Assembly (NCBI RefSeq): GCF_934746965.1
Contig: NZ_CAKVFS010000004.1
Span: forward strand, 162,413 to 226,412
Length of the DNA: 64,000 nt
Direction of reading: 5' to 3'
Origin: an uncultured Methanobrevibacter sp.
GTDB lineage: Archaea > Methanobacteriota > Methanobacteria > Methanobacteriales > Methanobacteriaceae
Shown here: piece by piece, positions 33,470 to 42,787 of the stretch
How the letters are laid out: each line of letters begins with the position of its first letter
Numbering within the stretch: the stretch's first letter is position 1
The notes under the pieces: generated by a model
Databases searched by the model: none
Told to the model about the DNA's origin: nothing
Seen by the model: only the letters and a program-made list of their open reading frames with translations
Translations under genes and position numbers: made by a program

Positions 33470-34318
33470 ATGAAAATAGAACACAATCATGAACATCATG
33501 AAAAGGCTACTGGCAATCTTCTTTTTGTTTTCATTTTAAATATTGTATTTAATGTGATTGTTATTTTTGGAGGATTAATTACTAATAGTGTAGCTATTCT
33601 TGCTGATTGTTTACATGATTTATCAGATACTATATCTATAGGATTAGCTTGGGTATTGGAGCATATATCTCAAAAAAATCCAAATAAAAATTATACTTAT
33701 GGTTATCAAAGATTTTCTATTTTAGGAGCAGTTATAACCTCAATCTTTGTAATAATTGTTTCAGTTATTGTAATTTCAGAGTCAATCACACGTTTATTAA
33801 ATCCTGTTGCTCCTGATGCAGGATGGATGCTATTAGTAGCTATTGTAGGACTTATATTTAAAGGAATATCTGTTTTCAAACTTCATAATGGAGAAACTAT
33901 TAATGAAAAAGCTATTTTATTTCATCTGTTAGGTGATGTTTTTGGATGGATAGCTATTTTAATTATTAGTGTAATTTTAATGTTTTGTGAAGTTTCATTT
34001 TTAGATCCTTTAGTTTCACTTACAATAAGTATGTGGTTATTATATAATATGGGTAAAACATTACATGAATCAGTTTGTGTTTTACTTCAAAAATCACCTA
34101 AAAATATAGATGTGTGTGAAATTGAATCTCAAATAGAAAATTTAAATCATATTGATAAAATTATAGATATTCATTTATGGTCATTAGATGGTATTGATTC
34201 TGTTTTAACTTTAAAAATTAAAATTGATGATGTAAATAATGGTGTTAATGTTAAAAAAGAAATTTATAATATTGCTTCTAAATATCATATTGTGGATACG
34301 AATGTTGAATTTATGTAA
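33470..34318 (+). CDS. Cation diffusion facilitator (CDF) transporter
   Basis: This is a 282-residue protein. A His-rich start (HNHEHHEK) is followed by six membrane segments. The metal-site motifs ADCLHDLSDT (segment 2) and HLLGDVFGW (segment 5) are present, and a C-terminal cytoplasmic domain of about 80 residues follows. The family exports zinc, cobalt or similar divalent metals in exchange for protons. The HxxxD signature fits the ZitB/CzcD zinc branch. Confidence 0.92.
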   Translation: MKIEHNHEHHEKATGNLLFVFILNIVFNVIVIFGGLITNSVAILADCLHDLSDTISIGLAWVLEHISQKNPNKNYTYGYQRFSILGAVITSIFVIIVSVIVISESITRLLNPVAPDAGWMLLVAIVGLIFKGISVFKLHNGETINEKAILFHLLGDVFGWIAILIISVILMFCEVSFLDPLVSLTISMWLLYNMGKTLHESVCVLLQKSPKNIDVCEIESQIENLNHIDKIIDIHLWSLDGIDSVLTLKIKIDDVNNGVNVKKEIYNIASKYHIVDTNVEFM

Positions 34319-34384
34319 ACAGTTATAAGTTATGAAAAATATATTAAGTGTTATATTTTTAGAAATTAATTATGGAGAGTTTTC

Positions 34385-35266
34385 ATGGAAAAAGGAACTG
34401 ATGTTTTAAAAGAAGGCTTCGCTAAAATGACAAAAGGTGGAGTTATTATGGATGTTGTAAATGCAGAACAAGCAGGAATTGCAGAAGATGCTGGTGCAGT
34501 AGCTGTCATGGCTTTAGAAAAAGTACCTGCAGATATTCGTGCAGCTGGTGGAGTAGCTAGGATGGCTGATCCTACTATTGTTGAAGAAGTTGTAGATGCA
34601 GTTTCAATTCCTGTTATGGCTAAAGCTAGAATTGGTCATATTGCAGAAGCACAAATTTTAGAAACATTAGGTGTAGATATGATTGATGAAAGTGAAGTAC
34701 TTACACCTGCTGATGAAGAATATCATTTAAATAAAAAAGAATTCACTATTCCTTTTGTATGTGGTGCACGTAATTTAGGGGAAGCTTTAAGGAGAATTGA
34801 TGAAGGTGCAGCAATGATTCGTACTAAAGGTGAACCTGGTACTGGAAATATTGTTGAAGCAGTTCGTCATATGAGAATGGTTTTAGGAGAAATTAGAACT
34901 ATTCAAGGTTTAGATGAAGAAGAATTATGGAAATATGCAAGAAACATTGAAGCTCCAATTGATCTTGTTAAAAAAACAGCACAACTTGGTAAATTGCCTG
35001 TAGTTAACTTTGCAGCTGGAGGTATTGCTACTCCTGCAGATGCTTCTTTAATGATGCAATTAGGTTCTGATGGTATCTTTGTAGGTTCAGGAATTTTCAA
35101 ATCAAATAATCCAGAAGCATTTGCTAAAGCTATTGTTGAAGCAACTGCAAATTATGATAAACCTGAAGTATTAGCTGAAGTTTCTAAAGGACTTGGAGAA
35201 GCTATGAAAGGTTTAGAAATGTCTACATTATCTGAAGCTGACAGAATGCAAGACAGAGGAATTTAA
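34385..35266 (+). CDS. pdxS: Pyridoxal 5'-phosphate synthase subunit PdxS
   Basis: This is a 293-residue TIM-barrel enzyme. KGGVIMDVVNAEQAGIAED, the active lysine in IPVMAKARIGH, and AAGGIATPADASLMMQLG are family signatures. It makes PLP from ribose-5-phosphate, glyceraldehyde-3-phosphate and ammonia. The glutaminase partner PdxT is not adjacent. GGAGAG precedes the ATG. Confidence 0.95.
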   Translation: MEKGTDVLKEGFAKMTKGGVIMDVVNAEQAGIAEDAGAVAVMALEKVPADIRAAGGVARMADPTIVEEVVDAVSIPVMAKARIGHIAEAQILETLGVDMIDESEVLTPADEEYHLNKKEFTIPFVCGARNLGEALRRIDEGAAMIRTKGEPGTGNIVEAVRHMRMVLGEIRTIQGLDEEELWKYARNIEAPIDLVKKTAQLGKLPVVNFAAGGIATPADASLMMQLGSDGIFVGSGIFKSNNPEAFAKAIVEATANYDKPEVLAEVSKGLGEAMKGLEMSTLSEADRMQDRGI

Positions 35267-35277
35267 TTTTAATTCCT
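35259..35277. terminator. Small hairpin after pdxS
   Basis: GGAATT and AATTCC pair around a seven-base T-rich loop overlapping the pdxS stop; a T-run follows. Termination may be incomplete because the next gene starts 29 bases after the stop. Confidence 0.4.
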
Positions 35278-35294
35278 ATCTTTTTTTTATTTTT

Positions 35295-36137
35295 ATGACT
35301 ATCGTTGTTATTGGTCCGTTAACACAAGACCAAATTATCACTTCAAATTCAAAAACATTTGCTACAGGTGGAGCTAGTTATTTTCAATCATTTGTCTTTG
35401 AAGAATTTAATATTGATTTTGTAGTTATTGCTAATTTTGATAACTTTAATTTAATTAAGGATTTTCCAAATTTAGATAATTTAATTCCAATTATTGGTGA
35501 TGATACGCATTATTTTATTAATGAATATCCAGATGAATCTAATTTAGATATCAGAAAACAATATAGTAATTTTGCAGATATTCCAATTTTAAAAAGCCAT
35601 TTGGAATCTGTTTTAGAAGATATTTCACAGATAGATGCATTTATTTTAAATCCATTAAATAAGAATGATTTACCTGTTGAAACATTTGATTTTTTAAAAA
35701 CTTTTAATGTACCAATATACTTATCATTACAGGGGTTGTTAAGAATTCCTGGTGAAAAAATTGATGGTACAAATTATTGTATTGAATTAGAAAAACCTGA
35801 CAATTTGGATAGAATTTTAAATAGTATTACGGCTTTGTTTTTAGATGAGAATGAGGCTAAATTTATTTTTGATAATAATTTTGATAAGTATGATATTGGT
35901 GAAATTGTAATTACAAATGGTAGTGATGGTTCTAGGATTATATGTGATGATGAAATTAAAATCAAAGCAGTTGAAGTTGATAATATAAAAGATGCAACTG
36001 GCTGTGGAGATACGTATATGGCAGCATATATCTTAAAGAGATTACTTTCAAATTCTCCAAAGGAAGCAGGAGACTTTGCTTCATTAATAGCTAGTGAAAA
36101 ATTAATGTCAGTTGGACCATACAAATCATTAATATAA
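35295..36137 (+). CDS. PfkB-family sugar/nucleoside kinase
   Basis: This is a 280-residue protein. The N-terminus IVVIGPLTQDQIIT and the GGASYFQ motif, and the C-terminal ATGCGDTYMAAYI with the catalytic Asp of the GxGD motif, match the PfkB ribokinase family. The middle is diverged. Substrate is unknown; position next to pdxS might mean a vitamin-related or sugar kinase. It has no ribosome site and is probably read with pdxS. Confidence 0.8.
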   Translation: MTIVVIGPLTQDQIITSNSKTFATGGASYFQSFVFEEFNIDFVVIANFDNFNLIKDFPNLDNLIPIIGDDTHYFINEYPDESNLDIRKQYSNFADIPILKSHLESVLEDISQIDAFILNPLNKNDLPVETFDFLKTFNVPIYLSLQGLLRIPGEKIDGTNYCIELEKPDNLDRILNSITALFLDENEAKFIFDNNFDKYDIGEIVITNGSDGSRIICDDEIKIKAVEVDNIKDATGCGDTYMAAYILKRLLSNSPKEAGDFASLIASEKLMSVGPYKSLI

Positions 36138-36300
36138 CTTTAATTTGGTCATGTGATAATTATTACTATTTATAAGAATATTCCTACCTTTTTTAAGCTT
36201 TTATTTAAATTTTATTTAATTAGAAAACTTTATTAATTAATGAAAAAATAATTATATATGATTTTGAATTTTTTTAGTTTATATATAATAAAGGGTCAAC

Positions 36301-39300
36301 ATGTTAAATAATTCATCAGATAAAATTAAAAAGGAGTTTGAAAATTTACGTAATGAGCTTTTAGATTTAACTTTAAGGAATCAACTTCTTAATTTTAAAT
36401 CAAGAGCAAGAACAATTACTATTGCAAACCAATCACCAATTAATATTTATCAAACATTAGTTTTACAAAATAACAAAATGTATTTTGTAGCTAATAAAAA
36501 AGAAGAAAAAAAAGAAAAATCAGGATTTTCTATTTGGGATCATGCTCCCTTTGATCTTTCAAGATTTAGTGATGGTGATAAAACATTAGCTACTGATTTA
36601 ACTCCAAATGAACTTCAAAAAAGATTGTTTTATATTAATAATCAAGCTAAAACAATGTTGCAAGAACAAGGTTACAATATTCTTTATTTAGCTGTTGGAT
36701 TTTTGGAATGGAGAGATAATACCAAACCAAAACAAGTGAATCATGCTCCATTAGTTCTTATTCCAGTTTCAATGGAACGTAAAAAAGTAGGCAAATCATT
36801 TAATTTGGCTTGGACTGGTGAAGATATTCAAACAAATATATCTATTAAAGCTAAATTAAAAGAAAATGGGGTTAATTTTCCTGATTTTAAATTTAAAAAA
36901 TATGGGGAAGCTATTGATCATTATTTAAGAGAAGTTAGAGATTCTGTTAGGGGAATGGGGAATTGGAAAGTTAATACTAATGTAGCATTAGGTTTCTTTA
37001 GTTTCACTAAATTTGTAATGTATAATGATTTAAATCCAGAAGCATGGGAAAATAATGTTGATTTAACTAAAAATGAATTAATTCAGGCTATATTTGATCC
37101 AAGTATTAATGATAAAGAAGCATTTAAAGAAGAAGATATTGATTCTCAGTTAGAGTATTCTAAAATGTACCAAGTTTTAGATGCTGATTCTTCACAAATT
37201 GCAGCTATTCAAGATGTTAAAGCTGGAAGGAATTTAGTTGTTGAAGGACCTCCTGGAACAGGTAAATCTCAAACAATTGTAAATTTAATAGCAGAGCTTC
37301 TTGCTGAAGGGAAATCTGTTTTATTTGTTAGTGAGAAGATGGCTGCATTAGATGTGGTTAAAGATAGATTAACTAGTGTTGGATTAGGTAAATTTATACT
37401 GGAGATACATTCACATAAAACAAGGCGTAAAAAATTTTTAAAAGATTTGGAAAAAGCTACAACTATAAGGTCTCAGGAACCTATTAATATAGATCAGACA
37501 ATAAGAAAATTAGAAACATTGAGGCAGCAGCTTGATGATTATGCTGAAATTATTCATAAACCATTATATAAAGTTCAATTATCTGCATTTCAATTATATG
37601 GTTTAAAAGAAGCTGCTGATGAGCATTTTTCACGTAGTGATCGTATAATTCCATTAGTTAGATTTTCTCATCCTGAAACTTTAACTATAAAAGATTTAGA
37701 TGATATTACAATATCTTTAGAAAATTTAGCAGAATTGTATCAAACAATATCTAAAGAAAATCCATGGAGTAAATGCTCTCCAAAAAGTTTACTTCCAGCA
37801 GATTTAAGAGAAATAGAACAATTAATTAATGATACTTTACATGCATTAGATGACTTTTTAGTTGAACGAGGGAGAGTTTATGATATTTATGGTATTAAAA
37901 AACCGGATACATTAAATGAATTTGATAAATCTCTTTCAGCATTTGAAATAATCAGTTCTAAAAATTCTGAATTAATTGATGGAGATATATTAAAATCAGG
38001 AGCTTGGAATAATAATACTGATGAAGTTTATAAATTAATTAAGGAATTGGAAAACTATCAAAAAATATCTAAATCTTTAGATAAATTTAATTCAAATATA
38101 TTTTCTGCAGATATTGATAGATTAATTAGACAAGTACAAGAAAGTGCACATAAAAAATTATCTAGGTTATTTGGTAGTAAACAACATATTGATGTAGTTG
38201 AAAGATATTATCAAAACGCAGTTCCTAAATCTCCAGAAGATGTTATTTTTGATTTAGAACAAGCAAAACAAGTAATTAATATTAAAAATAAATTAGATGC
38301 AAATGAACATTTGGCTCGTAAATATTATGGTGATTATTGGCATTTAGGTGCAGATGTTAATGATTTAAAAGAGATTGGTAAATGGATGAATGAATTTACT
38401 GCACTAACTCGTGAAGGCATATTTTCACAAAATACTATTGATATTTTATCTAAGGATATATTTAGTATAAATCCTAAAGAAGATTTAACAGAATATATTG
38501 AATCTGGGGATTTATTTGAAAATGAACTTAAAAAATTGGAATCTAAATTAAACCCTAGAAGTAAATTGATATTTAAAAGAGATACTGGGGATGTTCCATT
38601 TGAAAAATGGCAAGAACAGTTATACAACTGGAGAGGTCAATTATCCAGTCTCCATTTATGGTCCCAGTATTTAAATACTAAAAATACATGTAAAGGAACT
38701 GATTCAGAACAATTTATTGACTCAATAGAGAGAAGAGATGTTAAAAAAGAGGATGTTAAGTCATTAGTTCAAGGAAATTTTGCAGATTCTTTATTAAATT
38801 GTTTATTTGTTGAAAATCAAGAGTTAGCTACATTTATTGGAGAACTGCATGAAAATAGAATAAAAGAATTTGAAGATTTAGATAAAAAAATATTGGCCTT
38901 AAATCGTAAAAGAATTTTCCAAAAATTAAACAGTAATATTCCACAAATATTTGGAGCAACTGAAAATCCTGAAGCTAAAATATTAGCTGGAGAATTTACA
39001 AGAAAAAGTGGACACCTGCCAGTTAGAAAACTATTAGAAAAAGCTGGAGGTATTATCAAAAAAATCAAACCATGTTTTATGATGAGTCCTTTGTCTGTTG
39101 CTCAGTATTTGGATCCTACAAATGAAGAGTTACAATTTGATGTTGTTATTTTTGATGAAGCAAGTCAAGTTAAACCTGAAGATGCATTAGGTGCGTTTAT
39201 GAGAGGTAAAACTGCTGTTGTAATGGGTGATACTCAACAATTACCTCCAACATCTTTCTTTGATCAAATGGCTACTGGAGAAAGTGATGAGGAAGTGGCT

Positions 39301-42300
39301 ACATCTTTAGATATGGAAAGTATACTTCATTTATGTAAATTATCATTTCCTGTTAAAATGCTTAAATGGCATTATAGGAGTCGTCATGAATCTTTAATTT
39401 CTGTTTCAAATAAAGAATTTTATAATAATGAATTATTAGTGTATCCATCTCCTGCTCATGATGATCCAGAATTAGGATTAAAATTTTATTATAATCCAAA
39501 TACTTCTTATGATAGAGGTTCTTCATCTGCAAACCGTGGAGAAGCAAGAGATGTTGTAAAAGAGATATTTAATCATTTTGATAAGTATGGTGATACTAAA
39601 AGTTTAGGTGTTGGAACTTTTTCTGTTGCTCAAAAAAACGCTATTCTTGAAGAATTAGAAATTGAACGTAAAAATCGTCCTGAATTGGAGCCATTATTTG
39701 CTGAAAATAAAGATGAACGTTTCTTTGTTAAAAATCTTGAAACAATACAAGGGGATGAAAGAGATGTTATTTTAATTAGTGTAGGTTATGGTTATGATCA
39801 GGCAGGAAAAATGTCTTTAAATTTTGGACCATTAAATCAAGATGGTGGAGAAAGAAGATTAAATGTATTAATCACACGTGCAAGGGAAAAATGTGTTGTA
39901 TTTTCTAATTTTAAAGCATATGATATGCATTTAACCGCAAACCCACCTTATGGTGTAAAAGCTCTTAAAGAATTCTTAGCATATGCTGAAAATTTAACTT
40001 TAGGAACATTACAAATAACACAACATTCTAGTGAACCATTTGAAGATGCAATAGCTAGTTTTTTAGCTGAAAATGGATATCAAGTAGATAAACAAATTGG
40101 ATGTGCTGGATTTAGAGTAGATTTAGCTATTGTTGATGATGAAAATCCTGGAAAATATATTTTAGGAATTACCACTGATGGAAAGATGTATGCATCAAGT
40201 AAAGTAGCTAGAGATAGAGATAGATTAAGAGAACAAGTATTAGAAGGTCTTGGTTGGAAATTGTATCATTTATGGTCTACGGATTGGTATAGAAATAGAG
40301 ATTTAGGTCGTAAAAGATTGCTTGAGGCTGTTGAAAATTCTATAAAAGAAACTCGTGAAGAAGAAAAACGTAAATCTCAAGAAGCTAAAGAATTAGCTGA
40401 AAAAAGAAAGAAAGAAGCTGAAAAACTAGCTGAAGAATTACATTTAGCAAAACAAAAAGAGCTAGAAGAACAATCCAAAGAAGATGAAAATAATTCTGAT
40501 GAGAATATTGTTTCTTTGGAAGGTGTATATGATGTTGAGTTGGAAGAAAATCAGGAAAATTCTTCAGAATTTGATAATGATTTAATTTCCAGTGTGGAAA
40601 ATGATGAAAAAACTTCTTTGGAAATAATGGATGATAGTGATTTAGGGGATGTTAAAGTTGATGATACTTCAAATTTAGATGATAATGAATCAGAAGTTGA
40701 TGAAACTTTTAATAATGATTTAGAATTTAAAGAAAGTACCAATAGTGATTCTCATGAAAATAAACAAATAATTAATCATAAAAACTTTAATAATGATGAA
40801 GTAAATGATTTTGATGAAATAGAATCTAAAAAGAAATCACGTTTATCTAATGGATTTAGTATTAGTTCAATTTTCAAGTCTAAAAATAAACCTGATAATG
40901 AAGAACATGGAGATAATGTATCTAATATTAAATTTGACAATTCTATTAAAAATGAGGTTAAATTAAAAGAAGATTCAGATAAACTTGTTTCTAAAAAAGA
41001 GGACGAATCTATTGAATCAGAAATCAATGATGGCCTTCAAAAACAAAATGTGGAAAAAGATTATAATGATAATTCTGTACTTGATGATGGTGAAGATGAT
41101 TTAAATTTCCATAATAATATAAAAGAAGAATTAGAAAATGAAGATGATTCTAAGGAGTATATTGAAGAAAGTTCCACTAAAAATGGGTCTAAAAATAAAT
41201 CAACTATTAAAAATATTTTCTTTGATAATAAACAAAGGGAACCTAAACATCATGGAGCGCTAGCAAGTGCTATTATTGGTAAATCTAAATTAGAATCTTC
41301 AAATAAAGATGAAATTGAAATTGTAGGTGGTGAAATAATGGAAAATGAGAGTCCTAAATTACATAGACCAACTCCTAAAGATGAATATGTAGTTGAACCT
41401 GAAATTGTTGGGGTTGATTTAGAAGATGAGGGTAATGATGATAAAGAGAACATTTTTGAAAAAGTGACATTTAAATCTAATATAAATTTAGATGATGAAG
41501 ATATTCATAATGTAGCTTCTAATATTGTAAATAATGCTTTTGAGGAATTAATTGATAATGTTAATAATGAAAAAAATATGGAATTAACTGTAATTGACGA
41601 TGATTACTATCATGATTATGATGAGGAAAATCAAAATAATTTATCTGATGATAATAATTCTGATGAATTATCAACTACACATACATCAGATAATAAAAAT
41701 GAATATTATCAAGGAGTAAGTGGTATTACAAATCCTCTTAAAAAAAATAATATTTATCATAAAACATCTGATTATAAAAATAAGTCTGTTAAAGATTCTC
41801 TTGTTGATTTAAAAAATGAAGTGAAATATATTAATAAATCATTAAAGGAAATAGAAAATCCAACACCTGCAGAATATGTTTCAGTAATTGATAGAACTGA
41901 AGAATATAATCCTGATGATTATATAACTCCTGAACACAATGATGATGAATATGAATTTTCACAAGATGAGAACGATGAATTAACTTTTGCTGAAGCTGAA
42001 GAAAAAAGATATGAACAAGAAATGTTGATGGAAGCTCTTAAAAAAGAAATAGCTAGTGATGAAAATGTTATTATTCCACTTCATGAGGAAGAAAGAAGAC
42101 AAAATATTCAAGATCAAGTTTTAGAAAATATCATTCAAACGGCTAATAATGATTATACTGAAATTGAAAAAGAGAGATTTGAAAATAATAATAGATTAAA
42201 AGAATTTGATAATCAAAAACTTCCTGGAAAAACTAATCTTAAAGATGAAATTGTAAAGTATAAACAAGCAGAAGATATAGGATTATCATCACAAGAAGAA

Positions 42301-42777
42301 TTATTTAACAAATCTGATGATGAAATAGCTAAGTCTATTGATAAAATTGTAGCGATTGAAGGGCCAGTTCATATTAATGAAGTTATTAAAAGAGTTAAGG
42401 ACAGTTGTAATATAAAAAGAGCAGGGGTCAACTTAAAGAAAACAGTTAATAAAGCTATTGCTACAGCTGAAAATGATGGGGATATTATTAAAATTGGGGA
42501 CTTTTTGTATAATGCTGCAAATAATGATATAATTATTAGAAAAAGAGTTAAACCTAATATTGATTTGATTTCTGATGATGAAATAGCTAAAAATATTGAG
42601 TTAGTATTACTTCATAAAAAATCAATTTCTACAAAAGCATTACCTAAAGAAGTTTCACGTAATTTTGGATTTAAATCAACTTCTAAGAAAACAGCTAATA
42701 AAATCAACAGTGTTTTAGATTTGATGATAGTAAATAATAAAGTTAAATTAGATAAAGATATTCTTGAGTTAAATTAG
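36301..42777 (+). CDS. Giant DUF4011/superfamily I helicase with Vsr-like and DUF3320-like domains
   Basis: This is a 2158-residue protein. Residues 10-210 look like DUF4011 (LLDLTLRNQLLNFKSRAR). A split superfamily I helicase follows: Walker A GPPGTGKSQ at about 315, Walker B DEASQ at about 951, GDTQQLPPTSF at about 976, and LITRAREK at about 1190. Residues 1240-1330 resemble the Vsr/MTES_1575 nuclease-like fold. Residues 1335-2000 are a charged Asp/Glu/Asn/Lys-rich low-complexity linker. Two DUF3320-like modules lie at about 2004-2080 and 2089-2158. Related proteins occur in bacterial defence islands, but here it sits alone before uvrC, so a DNA-repair or defence role is open. Box A-like sequence lies at 36251-36285. 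Confidence 0.8.
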   Translation: MLNNSSDKIKKEFENLRNELLDLTLRNQLLNFKSRARTITIANQSPINIYQTLVLQNNKMYFVANKKEEKKEKSGFSIWDHAPFDLSRFSDGDKTLATDLTPNELQKRLFYINNQAKTMLQEQGYNILYLAVGFLEWRDNTKPKQVNHAPLVLIPVSMERKKVGKSFNLAWTGEDIQTNISIKAKLKENGVNFPDFKFKKYGEAIDHYLREVRDSVRGMGNWKVNTNVALGFFSFTKFVMYNDLNPEAWENNVDLTKNELIQAIFDPSINDKEAFKEEDIDSQLEYSKMYQVLDADSSQIAAIQDVKAGRNLVVEGPPGTGKSQTIVNLIAELLAEGKSVLFVSEKMAALDVVKDRLTSVGLGKFILEIHSHKTRRKKFLKDLEKATTIRSQEPINIDQTIRKLETLRQQLDDYAEIIHKPLYKVQLSAFQLYGLKEAADEHFSRSDRIIPLVRFSHPETLTIKDLDDITISLENLAELYQTISKENPWSKCSPKSLLPADLREIEQLINDTLHALDDFLVERGRVYDIYGIKKPDTLNEFDKSLSAFEIISSKNSELIDGDILKSGAWNNNTDEVYKLIKELENYQKISKSLDKFNSNIFSADIDRLIRQVQESAHKKLSRLFGSKQHIDVVERYYQNAVPKSPEDVIFDLEQAKQVINIKNKLDANEHLARKYYGDYWHLGADVNDLKEIGKWMNEFTALTREGIFSQNTIDILSKDIFSINPKEDLTEYIESGDLFENELKKLESKLNPRSKLIFKRDTGDVPFEKWQEQLYNWRGQLSSLHLWSQYLNTKNTCKGTDSEQFIDSIERRDVKKEDVKSLVQGNFADSLLNCLFVENQELATFIGELHENRIKEFEDLDKKILALNRKRIFQKLNSNIPQIFGATENPEAKILAGEFTRKSGHLPVRKLLEKAGGIIKKIKPCFMMSPLSVAQYLDPTNEELQFDVVIFDEASQVKPEDALGAFMRGKTAVVMGDTQQLPPTSFFDQMATGESDEEVATSLDMESILHLCKLSFPVKMLKWHYRSRHESLISVSNKEFYNNELLVYPSPAHDDPELGLKFYYNPNTSYDRGSSSANRGEARDVVKEIFNHFDKYGDTKSLGVGTFSVAQKNAILEELEIERKNRPELEPLFAENKDERFFVKNLETIQGDERDVILISVGYGYDQAGKMSLNFGPLNQDGGERRLNVLITRAREKCVVFSNFKAYDMHLTANPPYGVKALKEFLAYAENLTLGTLQITQHSSEPFEDAIASFLAENGYQVDKQIGCAGFRVDLAIVDDENPGKYILGITTDGKMYASSKVARDRDRLREQVLEGLGWKLYHLWSTDWYRNRDLGRKRLLEAVENSIKETREEEKRKSQEAKELAEKRKKEAEKLAEELHLAKQKELEEQSKEDENNSDENIVSLEGVYDVELEENQENSSEFDNDLISSVENDEKTSLEIMDDSDLGDVKVDDTSNLDDNESEVDETFNNDLEFKESTNSDSHENKQIINHKNFNNDEVNDFDEIESKKKSRLSNGFSISSIFKSKNKPDNEEHGDNVSNIKFDNSIKNEVKLKEDSDKLVSKKEDESIESEINDGLQKQNVEKDYNDNSVLDDGEDDLNFHNNIKEELENEDDSKEYIEESSTKNGSKNKSTIKNIFFDNKQREPKHHGALASAIIGKSKLESSNKDEIEIVGGEIMENESPKLHRPTPKDEYVVEPEIVGVDLEDEGNDDKENIFEKVTFKSNINLDDEDIHNVASNIVNNAFEELIDNVNNEKNMELTVIDDDYYHDYDEENQNNLSDDNNSDELSTTHTSDNKNEYYQGVSGITNPLKKNNIYHKTSDYKNKSVKDSLVDLKNEVKYINKSLKEIENPTPAEYVSVIDRTEEYNPDDYITPEHNDDEYEFSQDENDELTFAEAEEKRYEQEMLMEALKKEIASDENVIIPLHEEERRQNIQDQVLENIIQTANNDYTEIEKERFENNNRLKEFDNQKLPGKTNLKDEIVKYKQAEDIGLSSQEELFNKSDDEIAKSIDKIVAIEGPVHINEVIKRVKDSCNIKRAGVNLKKTVNKAIATAENDGDIIKIGDFLYNAANNDIIIRKRVKPNIDLISDDEIAKNIELVLLHKKSISTKALPKEVSRNFGFKSTSKKTANKINSVLDLMIVNNKVKLDKDILELN

Positions 42778-42787
42778 TGTCGTTATT

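Noticed and set aside
40551..41453. Ser-rich leftward frames over the helicase linker
   Set aside because: They are the antisense of the Asp/Glu/Asn-rich linker and reflect its codon use.
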